Assembly: GCA_017562135.1 (NCBI GenBank)
Contig: QEYB01000448.1
Span: 2,046,001-2,110,000, forward strand
Length of the DNA: 64,000 nt
Source of the DNA: Dipylidium caninum
Taxonomy: Eukaryota > Platyhelminthes > Cestoda > Cyclophyllidea > Dipylidiidae
Reading direction: 5' to 3'
Positions 38,001-50,700 of the stretch are shown one piece after another. Each line of letters begins with the position of its first letter. Position 1 is the first letter of the stretch. The position numbers and the translations under genes were made by a program. Below the pieces are notes generated by a model. That model saw only the letters and a program-made list of their open reading frames with translations. It was not told the origin of the DNA and ran no database searches.

Positions 38001-38398
38001 ATCTAATATCGTGCAATTAATGATGGGAGCTATTGAATTTGGTTGAGATAGATCTAGCGCGTAACTTGGACATTCTACAAGGAAGAATATATTGATTTCA
38101 GACACTTTGCTCGCTGTAGGAACGAAAATCATTTGATGGAAATCGAGATGCTAAAAATTGCTACAGGAATTGTAATCAATTTACATTTAGCTGGATCATA
38201 GCATGAAAATAGCGGAGAATTTCACTAATAACAATTTTATGCTGAAATAATATACAGCGCTTTAAAGAGTCGAAAGTTGGGTGGCATACCAAACTCCTCA
38301 AAATCATTCGGGGAAGCGCACTCCTTGATTGTTTCAAACGATCCTTGGATGGCACTAAATAAAAGTATCCATGCCACGAACAACCAAGTATGGTTCAT
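23047..38398 (-). CDS. INSR: Insulin-receptor-family receptor tyrosine kinase
   Basis: Cell-surface receptor for insulin-like peptides. Exons (5' to 3'): 38398-38290, 38074-37454, 37383-37205, 36995-36778, 36701-36610, 36527-36341, 35823-35591, 35503-35377, 35296-35243, 34661-34396, 34049-33879, 33290-32984, then tentative 30353-30289 and 29448-29241, then 28821-28444, 28386-28065, 27309-27222, 27154-26788, 26586-26470, 25609-25363, 23978-23849, 23805-23662, 23251-23047; about 1,610 residues. Order: signal peptide ([15 protein letters not shown]), L1, furin-like Cys-rich region, L2 ([11 protein letters not shown]), fibronectin III repeats (SLAGNGSWT), one membrane helix (exon at 27309), kinase. 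The kinase has [26 protein letters not shown] and [11 protein letters not shown]. Odd points: about 65 residues between the glycine loop and VAVK, activation loop [12 protein letters not shown] with two tyrosines, no NPxY before the kinase (KSEYLES instead), no obvious RxRR cleavage site, a short tail after the kinase, and an unresolved join at 29448. Confidence 0.9.
24173..24210 (+). repeat. Possible diverged repeat copy B (insulin receptor intron)
   Basis: Partner of 20538-20573. Both copies are followed, about 80-130 nt downstream, by a cgatgcgg word. No terminal repeats or coding potential are seen. Confidence 0.3.
29241..29448 (-). CDS. Insulin receptor exon with unresolved 5' boundary
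   Basis: This exon encodes a second fibronectin III segment (GPTSPQK, then [17 protein letters not shown]), matching the human stretch that has VPTSPEE and GLRHFTGYRIELQACN. Its 3' donor phase fits the next exon. Reading back to the only acceptor (tttttag, exon from 29448), the required frame meets TAA at 29444-29442, and the preceding candidate exon arrives in another phase. The upstream edge is therefore uncertain. A missed small exon, a sequence error or a real lesion could each explain it. Confidence 0.6.
30418..30520. repeat. Purine-rich low-complexity tract in insulin receptor intron
   Basis: The plus strand is almost all A and G with repeated ggga/gga units, so the transcript of the minus-strand gene would be pyrimidine-rich here. 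No coding content is supported. Confidence 0.6.
32041..32360. repeat. Polypurine tract, G10 run and (AC)9 microsatellite
   Basis: Within the 2.6-kb intron region 30354-32983. The plus strand holds a G10 run at 32077-32086 in a purine block. A CA microsatellite of about nine units lies at 32257-32274, and a second purine block follows at 32280-32360. These are simple-sequence features that could form triplex or G-quadruplex structures. Confidence 0.65.
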
Positions 38399-39471
38399 TG
38401 ATATTAGTCAGTGGAAAGCATGCTCGCCTAAGAATACTTGAGTAAAGCCATACGAGTAGCCAACAAAGGATTCGGGACGAAAGAGCCCGCGTCCTCGAGC
38501 CAAGTAATACATTTGAAGAAATACGGAAAGTCATATTTCTGTTTAGTAGCCGCCAAAATTAACAATATTTTATTGTTAATATATATTATTTTATAACAGT
38601 TACAGAGCCAGCCACATGGCAATTGTTTAAGAGGATGTATGGCAAATATGGTGTGGCCTTGTTTTTCACCCTGGTCCACCGTTTATAAGTGGACTTGCAA
38701 AAGTGATGTACGCTGAACAAGTATTACTGTTTTGCTTATTGAAAGGGACTATCTGAGACTCATGATGGGCGTTTCCCTATTCGCCATTGAAGGTTACAAC
38801 TATTCTCACCTCTACGCAAATTTTGCCATGCTCCAAGAACCCCTGAATAATGTTTTTACAAATAAGAGATTTCGTTTACTTAACATACCATCGGACTAGA
38901 GTTTCAATTGTAGAGAGCCGGAGAACTAGGAATTAGTGTCAAACCGATGATTACTCCATGAATCCCATCAATCCATATACTAATTATGTTGTGTTTGAAT
39001 AATAAATATATTACATGGGCACTAGTACGCTTCAGTAAATGGGATAATTTGACGAATTATTTAAAATACATGACCAATAGACTAAGGGGATGTACGAGAG
39101 CATGCCATCGAAGCAAGTTTGGATCCAGGAACTCGGCTTCAAATGTATAACATGAACGTTGATTCGCCTCCCCTGTATCATCTAAGCGCTTTTTATCACA
39201 TTCTCTTGATATATTACGAGTCCCTTGAACCCAGTACAACTAATTCACGCATTAATGAAAGGAACCAAACGTCTATTTGGTCCAGTCCCAGCTATATCAG
39301 GAGGATGTCTCTGCTTATATTTATGGATGGTAAGTTCACAAAACGAGTTAAAATGAAAGCCCCCTAGTAAAAATGAAATAACCCCTAGTAGAAAAACGAA
39401 AAATGTTCATGAAAACAGGACTTCTATTTGATATCACGGATGGGATGGGGGATCAAGATTAGTTGACTAAC
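38399..39471. promoter_or_regulatory. Between CUL2 stop and insulin receptor start (tandem, minus)
   Basis: About 1.07 kb that should contain the insulin receptor promoter and the CUL2 3' end. Open frames at 38428-38679, 39057-39239 (-) and 39119-39367 (+) show no family. No specific element is called. Confidence 0.4.
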
Positions 39472-42400
39472 TCATACCATGTAGTTGTACTGATCAGGGT
39501 CATTAGGATTGCGCTCTAGGTAGCCCTTCTCAATTAAAGTTTCGATACAGCGTTTGATGAGTGAAATATGGGGTTGGAACCGTCCTTTGGCTAACGCAAT
39601 GATACCCTTGATGAGGTCGGAGTGTCGACAAGTCTTGCGGCCCTTCATTATCCGAACGATTGCAGCTTGTGTAAAGAAACGACGGTCGTCTTGCACTTGT
39701 TTCTCCACTTGTTCTATCTCCTCCTGATAAATAGAAAAAGAAGAGATTGGGGGCGAATTATGACACTTTTTCGGAGAGAACAGGTTTAACGCTCACCGTC
39801 ACAGTATTCAAAAGAGTCTGTGGGGAATATATGAACTTAATTTTGGTGTGGCGACTTGTAAAACTTCTGTTTAGTGCCACGATTGCATCATCCTAGACGG
39901 ATAACGAAACAAGAACAACCGATCAGTGATTATAAGTCGAAAGTTAAACGCAATAAAAACTATGCAGTAAAGGAATTTGCTTAAAACCTCATAGCATCCG
40001 GTTTTAGACTTATGTCATGAAATGGTGGGTAGGCTGAAGAGAACAGAGGAAAGTATCCTGAGTATGCCTTATTATAAGGCGAATGAGGTGTAGACAAAGT
40101 TCAGGACGGAAATGAACAGGGTGAGGTCGTGATCAGTTAGAAAGCAGAGGACAGAATGTTGTTCATTGACATTCGTAGTTCAGTTTTAAGTTCGACTATG
40201 AGTTAGAAAAAAAGAGGAGTCCTGATAGTTACCCTAAAGTACATAAGGTAATTTCGTTGAATCATGCCTATTTGGTGAAGTAAATGTTCCTCTAAAGCAC
40301 TTAGATCAGCAATGGATCGCACTCAGCATTTCCTTGCGATAGATTGTCAAATAATGTCATTTTATAGGTAGACAATACTAAATTACCCAAATTACGCACC
40401 CGTTGGAAAGTAAATTCAGAAAATGGTAAACAATGCTCGACGAATAGACGATGTAAAGAAATAAGCGCAGTAACACCAAATAAATATTCGACATCTAAAT
40501 AGCCATACTCCTAAGAATGGCGTTACAGCGAGAAGACATGGTATAAAAATTGAACCACCATAACCACAGAGGAATGGGGAAAATTTCGAACTTTATAGTA
40601 AAGTTAAGACTAGAAAAGATTATTCAAATGTGAACAGACCTTGTTACACCATTGTGGATCTTATTCTAGACTCTATTTAACGACACAAAGGTAAAACAAA
40701 CTATACATTTATACTTGGAAACAGGGCTGACTGAATGAAGAAAAAATGATGCTCAATGAAAAAGAGGATTGGGATGTACAACAATCTAGTAATAAGAGCA
40801 CAAATTAACTAGAAAAAATGATATTTGAATTTAGGAATATTAGCGCAAGGTCGAAACGTATGACAGTAATCTAACCCGAAAATCGCCAAATAGATGACGA
40901 ACTTTTGGGGCAATATCAGGCGCGGAATGGGATAATAGCTCAATCAGACTTAGGAAGCGCGCGACTGGTGGAAACATTAAAACCACAAATAACTGGAAAA
41001 TTACCATCAGAGAAAATTCCATCAATCTTGGAAATAAGCGTGTCAATTTACCTCGAAAATGTTGGTAGGAGTAACCTCATCAGAAGAAAAAAGTCGAAGG
41101 AAGCCCGCTTCAACGAGTGGCACCACAGCCTTTTTCGTGAACTCCTCTACTAGAGCAGCACCCTCCTCGGGCTCAAGACTCTCAACCGTATCGCCCAGAA
41201 GGTATGTGCGCAAAGTGCTCAGAGTCATTTGATCGAGGTCACGTGTCTCGAATACCATCATAACGGATGCGTGGAGGGTAGTCATGATGAGAGTATAGGG
41301 CCGGTCGGCGTAAAGAAGGCGCACTTCCGCGGTGCAGGAGGAGAGCACCCAATGCAAGTTACGTCCACTGTAGGCAGTGGTATAGAAAGCTTCAAAGTGC
41401 CTCAAGAAATCTCTGAAACTCGGGGGTATGTTGAAAATCAGATTGTCCTTTGCGTTGATTGGCCAAGCGCTAACCTGTTGAAAAGATTTACTTCCATCCT
41501 TTCACTTGGAGATTTTTTTAACTGCTAATATAATTATAACAGTGGAATCAAGACTTGATCGCAAAATCAGTACACCAATCTCTCTCGCCATATGTTCAAC
41601 GTCAAAAATCGCAATTTATTTTAATTTTAATTGAATTAGTTGCATTGCGATCATCAGTTGCATTGTGATATTAGTGACACTTTTTCCTGAGCCATGTTAT
41701 AGCAGCGACCAACAATATAACTGGCAATGGAGAAGTAAAAGTTGATTTGCAAGGCCACTTACCGTGAGCACATGACAGTGATGTGAAAAGGGGAAGGAGA
41801 GACCATGCTCGCGAACGTAACTTCGAAAATTGCTATTCATTCCCTCAGCCAATTGAATATCTGCGTACATACGGTGAAATTTAGAAGTGAACTCGTAACC
41901 GCACACAGTATTCAGTTTCGTTATTGTCGACTCTTCCAGCTCCAGCAGGGTTGAGGGATTGAAGAGGAGGCGGAAGCATAAACTCCGCTGATAATACTAG
42001 AAAATGAAAATAGAAAACACATAAGTGTTTAAATGAAGAGAACCGTATTAACGAGTCGTCGCTGAAGACATTAATGTGAATGATAACTGTTTGTTGAAAT
42101 CACACATTTTAACCCCTACCTGCTTAAAAACATCTTTTTCTTCGATGTATTTGAAGAGAAGAATAGAGGCTGAGATTTTTTCCTCCAATTCATCATCGGA
42201 ATAATGTCTGTCCGTCCGCCTCAGCAAATCATCCATGTAGCGGCAGACGTATTGAGCCACCCGAACCGTATTTCTGAAAATGTAAAATGGGTCGACAAAA
42301 AATAGTTCACCTGTAGAGAACTGGAAGGACTTACCGAGAAGAAAAGGAAGTTGGACATGAAGTGGAAGGCTGTGTTGAGTTGATTGCCTGTTCAAACGCT

Positions 42401-44126
42401 TTATCCATTGCATTGCGGTATGTGCAAGTGCCATCGAAAACCTCATCGATGAGCTCAGTGAAGTGTTTTCTCGCCTGGAGTAGATTGTCGACGAAGTAAG
42501 CGGGGGCGAGCTAAAACGAAAAATGTAAAAATCAGAATCACTACTTAAACATCAGGCGTTATTACATATAACATAAGCACTCACTGCTCGATCAGACGGT
42601 ATGCCGGCGAGAACTGTATTTACCTTATCCTTCACGTGCAAACCGAAGGATTTAATTAATTCGGTACATTGGTTGGTTGGTGCAAGTAGCAGATAAAATT
42701 TGCGGAGCACTGGATGTATATAAATCAAACGGTTAGGTAGTTGTATTCAACAAATCCAACAAGTAATCCTGAGTTGTAACACACGAAATTAAAACAGTTT
42801 CCAAAGAGAACACAACTTTAGGGATTGAAAATATTAAACCATATAATAACCGAAAAACTTGACCAATGCTACCTTCCTTGTTTTCAGACCGCACAAACTC
42901 AGCAACGTTAGAATTAAGAAATTCCAGATGTTGATGAACGATAATTTCGTGAAATAGATTAATAAAGTGGTCCCGTGAATATATGTAATACTTTGTAGCT
43001 CGACTCGTTTCGTCATTAAGAAATTTTAAAGCCTGAAAAGGAGAACACATGACAAGCTCACATCAGAGGGAGAAAGTCGTCTTACAACGCAACAATAAAT
43101 GATGATGTGGTTACGTTATGTAATCCACAACAGATAGCAGAAGCATCAAAACTGAGTCAAGGCGAGGAATACAAGTTGTATAATAGAGTGCATCCATGCC
43201 TAAGGTAGAATTGAAGACTTTGTAACGGCATATTTTAAAATTGAAAACAATGACAAAGCTCGCAAAAAACACTAACTTAATACCTCGGAGACATATTCGG
43301 TGCATGACATTGAAGCAATGGCTTGAGCTGCCCAATTTGAATAACAAACTCGAGATTCTTCCACCAGAGGACATTCAAACAGATTTGAGTAGACATTTAG
43401 GGCAACCTACAAGTTGGCAAAGAGGTTACATTAAGAAATATTCGTAAACATGGCGACCTTCGTGAGGCCCTTTAGTTCATCGACACGAAGCAAGGATTCA
43501 AGACAGGGTACAATGGCCTCTTGATTTGATAAAATCCCTGAGCGATCACTAAGAGCGATATATCAATAAAATCCTGGTGTACCTTGTTACTTCTCTAAGA
43601 AGACAAGCAGTAAGTCGGGATTTGATTGCGTCAATCAGACAAGATTTCCACAAAGAGAGCCCGAGTTGTAAAATTTCCATGTTATGTTTCTCAGCCGTTG
43701 GAAGTGCCTCCCCATAGCACATGTCAGCCTCCGTTGGTCTTTTAGGGCGGACATATTGGCTGTTGACGAACCTTAGTTAAGAAATAAAGTCGAAGAGAGT
43801 TATTACTTAAAAAGATTATCCAGAGCTTGCAATCCGCGATGAAATATGTCCCAGTGTTGATTATAACTGATGAGTAAGGAATCGTCGTCAACGACCGATA
43901 CCTCGTTCAAAATTTCTGTCAGCCTTTCTTTCAGCAAGTTAGTAACAGCGTCATATAACCGGGGTGCCTGAGGGTCGGGGCGCGAGACACATAAAGCGTA
44001 CACGTCGCTGAAGCTCTTGCACCACAATGTATTAGGAACGTATTCACAACGAATCACTTTAAAACAAACATCCCCTAATTCCGTCCACCTGGAGGCAAAA
44101 TCGACAGGCACAGCTCGCAGAGTCAT
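39472..44126 (-). CDS. CUL2: Cullin-2, scaffold of a cullin-RING ubiquitin ligase
   Basis: CUL2 binds Elongin B/C-linked substrate receptors at its N-terminus and the RING protein RBX1 at its C-terminus. Twelve exons: 44126-43807, 43771-43583, 43548-43458, 43406-43284, 43032-42873, 42709-42585, 42510-42335, 42273-42120, 41996-41763, 41474-41052, 39892-39797, 39723-39472, giving 780 residues with all phases matching; human has 745. The start MTLRAVPVDF matches the CUL2 N-terminus. The cullin homology region has CGYEFTSKFHRMYAD and YSGRNLHWVLSSCTAEV. The last exon is the cullin neddylation domain with IVRIMKGRK, whose lysine is the expected NEDD8 acceptor, ending YLERNP...YNYMV. Similarity is clearly to CUL2 rather than CUL5 in this domain. 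Several introns are 34-61 nt; the longest (39893-41051) is 1.16 kb and holds only unsupported open frames. Confidence 0.95.
41632..41670. repeat. Small local tandem duplication in CUL2 intron
   Basis: The word agttgcattg followed by c/t and gat occurs twice about 20 nt apart. It looks like a short replication-slippage duplication with no evident function. Confidence 0.5.
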
Positions 44127-44778
44127 TGCACCATTAAGTAACTAGCCCAGGCGCACTGTTTCAGTGGGCTAATATATAACGACCACAAATGCTATTTGTG
44201 ATACTAATTAAAAATCATCCATCAAATAAATCCCACTTAATCTTTACATCGGCATTTAGGCAGTATATAACAAGCGAAAACAAGAGAGATGTAGCCAGAG
44301 AAACTCAGTAGAATAAGGGGTTTTATTGAATATTAGAGTTTATTCTCCCACTGAATTTAGCAGTAACCCCATGGGGTTTTCCAACGTCCAGCAAAAATTA
44401 ATTTTCAACATTGGTATTTGGGTCGCGTGTATGTATATCACCACCATGGTCGCAGTTTTATGGCTGTCAACTAGTTGCAACACTACGCAATTTGATTCTA
44501 CGGTGTAATTTCTTGAAGTTATCTGGTGAATGTGAACTCTTAATTAGGTTTGGCAATCCATACTGCAGTCTGTTTATAACCAAACGAGGGCACCAAATTT
44601 CCCTGTGCTAATCGGGCTATTGTCTTTTCTTTTTTACCTAACATATTTGTGCCTTATTTGTGGACCTTTTTGTTTTCCCAAACACGCCTCACTTTATTAT
44701 TTTGCCTTCGACGTATTCTAACACATCCAAGATAGCGTCGTTGCCACCCTGAAGGTTACGCGTTAATTGTGCACAACA
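44127..44778. promoter_or_regulatory. Shared 5' region of CUL2 (-) and DNAI7 (+)
   Basis: About 0.65 kb between divergent starts (the DNAI7 start is tentative). Two overlapping plus-strand frames (44326-44508 and 44411-44611) show no recognised domain. No specific element is called. Confidence 0.4.
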
Positions 44779-47700
44779 ATGCCAAAACTAGTATTGAAGG
44801 ACGAGGGATCTTGGAAAAGGGAAGAGGGTAGCACATGGCCCAATTCTCTAAGTCATAGATATTAATATTAGTGAGGGTAAACACGCGGCTTCTAAAGCAG
44901 ATGGAATGCCAAATGACCGTCAACATTTACCTGATTGGGAATTTGAGGTAATGGTTAGTAACGCTCTCGAGCATCACGTCAATCACGCATACACTTTTCC
45001 ACTTGAGCCATAAATGTCGTAGGATTACGTACTTTCCTGCATCGCTAACTGATTTTACGGCTATTTATCTTATTCTTTATATGAAATACATGTTCAATGA
45101 TTCATTACGTTTGTTGGCAGTCTGTCTGAAACATATTTCTCGTCACTTTGCCTTGTGAACACACTTGGTTTTTTGGTTAACAGGATCTTAAATTTCGTAA
45201 AAACGAACTTGATGAAACCCGTGAATTACTTTCGAAACACAATCAAGCTTTGGACAAGATGCGTCGCGAAAGGGTGGACGAGTACATTGTTAGTTAACCA
45301 CTATCGTGTTTACAAGTGTAGTGGTTTAGATATCTTCTCTGTGATGGTCTCCCAAATCCTATTATTGGGAAGGAAATAAATACGTATATGAGTCTATGGC
45401 GGATGGACGAAGATCGTATTTCTATGGAAGATGTTATGGTAGACAGCGTAAACGCTATGAAAGTAAATAGATTCGTGCATAGATGTTTGTCTTCGTTTCC
45501 TAGCTTATCGATGAACTTCAGACGCTCATCGCCGACTTAGATGAAACCTACTCCGAATTAAAGAGGTACCGCGAGGTATATTTACTATACCCTTAATGCT
45601 GTTCAACTATTACATATTTATTAGGTCATGCAGGAGTTGCGTGAATTGGTTCAGGAGAAGGTTAACAGAGCTTGTGTTGAGACGCTTACTAAAGCCACTC
45701 ACTTTGCTGATCCGGAAACCGCCAATCTACAAAAGTATTGGCATAATAACTGGCTTTCTTTGTGCATTTGGGGTAACCTATCGAAAAATCCGAGGTGCTT
45801 TTATTCATGAGCTGATTTTTGTGTTAATCAGAATTAAAAAGTACACGTTTGAGGAGACGGGGATAACCTTCAGTATTCCGCGGCTACTTACTTTGTCGGA
45901 CTGTGCATTCAGAATCGTATTTATGAAATTTGATACATACTCCGTGACGTCAAGATCGTACCGACCTCGAATGCACGGAATTTCATGTAAGATAGTTTTA
46001 GTGTATGCTGGAACATTTCTGTCTCATGCGCCATACACACGACTTTGGGTTAATTATTTCATGCGTCTTAAATGACATGTGGAGTACTAAATTAAATTGT
46101 TTTTCGGAAATAGTATCAGAAACGAAGGATTCTTCAGAATCAACCACGGAAAGTCTTGGAAAAAGAAATGGTATATGTGAAGAAATTAACACTAACTCAG
46201 CCGACTTAGATAATAAGGACAAGAAGTCTGAACTTGAGATAGAAATGAGGGTAGGAACAACCAATGAGGCTGAGGAAACGGAAAATATAAGTCTAGATAG
46301 CTTGGAGGAGAGACTGACGGATCCCCAAAATTCCAAAGCCTCAATGGTTAGTCAACTCTTTTCCCACCACTTTCCCCTTTAAATTCAACGGAGGCAAACT
46401 TTTGTATTAAATGGTTTAATAGAAGGCCGCTAAGTTATAAATGCAGGTGATAAGAAACTTAGAATTTACTCCTAATCTCGTGTATTAAAGTGCACGTTGT
46501 ACGTTTTATTTGTTAATGACTGTCTTTTGTTGAAACGTAACTCTTAACTCCTCTTAAAGACTTTGTTCAATACCCTCAGCGGTGGACAGAAAGTGGGAGT
46601 GGGAGGTGAAGAGGACGTAGACAAGGCTGCAAAGGAGGTGGAAATACCGGAGGAAGATCGTGTTGAAACACCACGTAATTTGAGCTGGCATTTAATGCGT
46701 TTCCACCCATTTGCGTTTCAAAATTGTCCGAATGTCTTTTAATTTTTCGCTTTCTTCTGAAAGAGGAAAATACTCTTCCAATTATTGTAATTTTTTCTGA
46801 GAATCACATATGTTAGACGAACAACCTTTTTCTGTTAATATTTCCACACTGCCTAATAATTCTCATTCTCTTCTTATGCTTAGAAACCTTTTTCGTCGAA
46901 AGTAACAATAATTGCCAGTAGGTATTTAAATTCACACTATAGTGCCTTTATAAATTTGGAATACTGTATGCCTAATTGTTCTGGCGCCAAATAGACAAAT
47001 CATCCTTAACACCTATGAACTCACAATATAACTGACGTTTTTGTGAATTCCAAGTTAGCCTGATAAGTGAAAAATGAAAGATCTATGAAGGACGCCGTGA
47101 TCAGCGACGGTTAAAAGTTGTCGTATTTCATCAATTTTACCAAATCCACAATATTTAACATGTTGCGGGAATCCCACTCACTATTATCTTCCATCTGTAT
47201 AATTTGTGGACTTTCATGGGTGCCTGTAGCCAAACCGTTGTGGGACCCTGTTCCAATGCCGGAGGACGCCATAGACCTCTGTGACTATCATGTAGTGGGC
47301 GGCGTTTTCCAGTTCGAACTGCTTAAATTGCCTCGTCAGCCGCAAATGGGCCGAGGATGGCGATGGACCAATTGTGTAGTACCACCTCTTCTCGCGCCTT
47401 TCGAATATATCGTCGAGGCGCCCCAGGTGGCGGGAGAAGAAAATCCAGAGACGGAAGAGCAGGTTGATGGAGAGAGAGAGAAAGACGATCAAGAGGAGGA
47501 AGAAGAAAAGCCAACGGAGTTTAAAGACAGTCATACCTCAGTTAAAGGTTCGGGGAAAGCAAGAGCTGAAAGCGAAGAAGCCGTAGCCGTTCCCACTACC
47601 GACGACAGTGCAATGCCTACAGAGGCAGACTTTGATAATCCCATGAACTGTAAGTGTAACCTTTTGCCAAGACATGTCTGTGAATCTTTTGTTGAAGTAA

Positions 47701-50700
47701 GCGGTCCTAACTCGTGTCATCACTCACATTCTTAAACCTTGAAGCTATGGTATTTACTGAGCTAAACTCCTTTCCAAGGAGTCGGCATTTATGTTAGCTT
47801 AACAATTGTATTTATTTATCTGGCAGAGGACTACCCATGTCGAAAGCTTATGTACCAGCTAAGGGACCACAAATTTTGTCTCTCAAAGACTGAATATTTA
47901 TTCGCCCTTGGGGGTATGCAGACCGCATTTAAGACGCTCACATGTATCTTGTCACAGTTGTTGCGATATGGCCATAATCCACGTTTTAAATTGCTCCACA
48001 CAAGGACTCTGTTCGGGTATAACGAATGACTTGGCTCGGTTAGCGGCTCCCATGTTTAGGTATTTTAACGAAATGGCAACCAGAAATATGCAAGACATCT
48101 TTTTTTGTCACATTAGAAATGTTAGAAGAGGAGGAGTGGTCTACACCCTAACATTTTATCGCGGACGCGCTGTCACTCGAGTAATATTAAAAGGAGCAAA
48201 TTTGATATTTAGCACATGGGTCCTCTTAAAGATCACACCACACTAATGCTTTTATGTATTCCCATAGTTAGAAGTTGAATTGCCTAAGTTATACAGTTAG
48301 TCACTGGCAAGGGGAATAAAAGCGGACATTGGAGAAGCAGCCATATAAAAGAAGGCATGCTAGTGCACAATCCCTAAGCCCCCAAGACGGCGCCGGCAGA
48401 CCAAGTCGGTGGACATAAGCACAGGGCAGGCACCTGGCTATTCGTGGCGCCATTGATAATTAACTCATTTACATGACAGTTTTAATGGAGAAAAAAAAAC
48501 CATAACTGATGCCAGTACTTTGCTACTGTAAGTTGCTGTGGAAACCACAAACAGTATGTAGAATTGAAGAGTGTGCTCACGTAGTCGGACTATGCTTTAG
48601 AATGAATAGGGACTAAGTGAGAATAGTAGTGCCGAATTTTTGTAGTGCTTTTGATGCTCATTTTCAGTTGATCAATCCGCAACCGGTAGGAAAAGGTTCG
48701 ATGGTATGGAGCCGAATCCTCCCGTCGAGGTTAAACTGCGGTAAATTATTCTTAATAACTACCATCACCTTTACTCCTAATCCCCACTCCCTCTACCCCT
48801 ACCCCTCCCCTCTTCTATCTATTTACCTGTGAAATTTCAGTTTGCCCGACTGCCTCATCATCCCCGAAGAGCCAGTGCTAGCTTGTTGGGACCCGGAAAA
48901 TCTAATCTGGCGAACTAACGGAATTGTCATCAACCACTTTACTCCTGAATTGAATGAGATCTCCTTCATAACGGCTGTATTTGGTACATTCGCCGTCTTC
49001 CAGGACTTTCATTTGAATATGCCTTTTCAGGTATCTACTGCAAATTATCGGGTCAAAATTCATTATTTTTCAGTCGATTCTTATCGGACCACAATTTAAC
49101 TTCCACTTCCGCGTAGACGATTACCTTGCTAACAAAAGTGGCCGTCTAGTATGTGTCCATGCCCAAATGAAGCATATCACCCTCTTTCAGCACTGGCAAA
49201 TTCGACCACTTCCAAGGAAGGTCATTAAGAGCATGGCAGCGATGGACGAGGCGGTGGAGACCACTTCTACCGACGAAGAAAACAGACGTTTACTTCTCGA
49301 CTCTCCGGTAAAAACATGAGGGCATCGTTGTTCACTGCATTTTCCACGTCCTTTTGTGCTAGTATTTCGATGCACGTTCCCATGTAGCGTCCACCGCAGG
49401 TAGAGAAGGCAAGTGGACGTCGTTCCTCCCTTCACATTGTAAATCTATTTTTGTAGCATCATGTATTTTGAATTTTCTCGCAACCTTTTTGCAATAATCA
49501 CGCCATTTTCTCATTCCCTGTGTGGGCAAAATACCACATGCTTACATCACTTGTTTTTCTGTCTCGCATTCTAACACTTGTACTGCTTCGTCGAGTTGTT
49601 GCGCTTCAGGGATTGTTTTCCGAAATTTCTGCCTTACAAGTGAGATGAGCCGCTGTTCTAGCACAAATGTCAACTATTAATAACATGGATGGACGTTACT
49701 TGTAACTTGATATGCTTCCCAGCAGTCTCTTTTATGATGCGCATCTGTGTTGAAATACACTTGGTCATACCGGAAAAAATATTGGGACAGAAAACTGTCA
49801 TAACTGTGCGCCATAAATTTGTTGGGAAGTAGAGCAAACGAAAATTAAGAATAAGAGTTAATTCATTCGACCCGAATATTATTTATTATAACCGTGTTGG
49901 GACACACAGGCACCGAAAAATACAACGCAACAGCCAGTAAGACGAGCCTCGCTAACGGAGGCAGCGTCTCAACCCGCGCCGCCGACACATACATCCACGC
50001 CGGGAGGCGTGCAGTACGATGTAGCAGTCGGAATTGGTGAGGTGCCAATGCCGGAGGGAGCTGGGCCAGCAGCGGGGGCTCCACCGCCACCGCCACCGCC
50101 GACCTCAGGGACAACCGCCCTTGGACCACTCGACTCCATGGGTGTGCCGGACGAGGTCTTTCTCGCTGACAAGATCGAGGCTGACCAGTGCCTCATCACC
50201 ATCACCGGGGCTTATATCCGCGTACGTCCCGATGCTATAAGGCAATAGGGGAAACTGCGAGCCAATGCCTGCAGTCCCAACTAATTGGTAATTAATGCTT
50301 TCATTGACCTCTGAGCAGCTTAGAGATTCGGATCGCAGAAGAGTCAGTTTCTGGTAAAAAGTAGGGCACAAATGTTTGTGTGTGTGTGTATGTGTATGAA
50401 GCATCAAAGGGAGCAGAAAATCCAACAGTCCTAAGTGGAACTCTGCGTGAGTCGAAAAATCGTCCACTCCACTTCCGCTTTTCTCACCACAAGCTTGCCA
50501 TGATGCTTATCCGGCCTCAGATGTAGCCGAGTCTATCCGTCGTGGCGTGTATGCACTGAAACACTTTCGCCCCTCCCACTTTATTGCAGTCCCCATTCGG
50601 CCCTTTATAAGCTGATTATCCTACACCAGACCTGCAATTCTAAAGCACTCGAACACATTGTCTCCTCAATCCTACGGTTACTTCGAATGACATCCGACTC

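Noticed and set aside
47829..48030. Open frame in DNAI7 intron (DYPCRKLMYQ... to YNE)
   Set aside because: It looked like an extra DNAI7 exon, but including it introduces TAG or a wrong phase into exon 48841, and its sequence does not match the family. Joining 47653 directly to 48841 fits.
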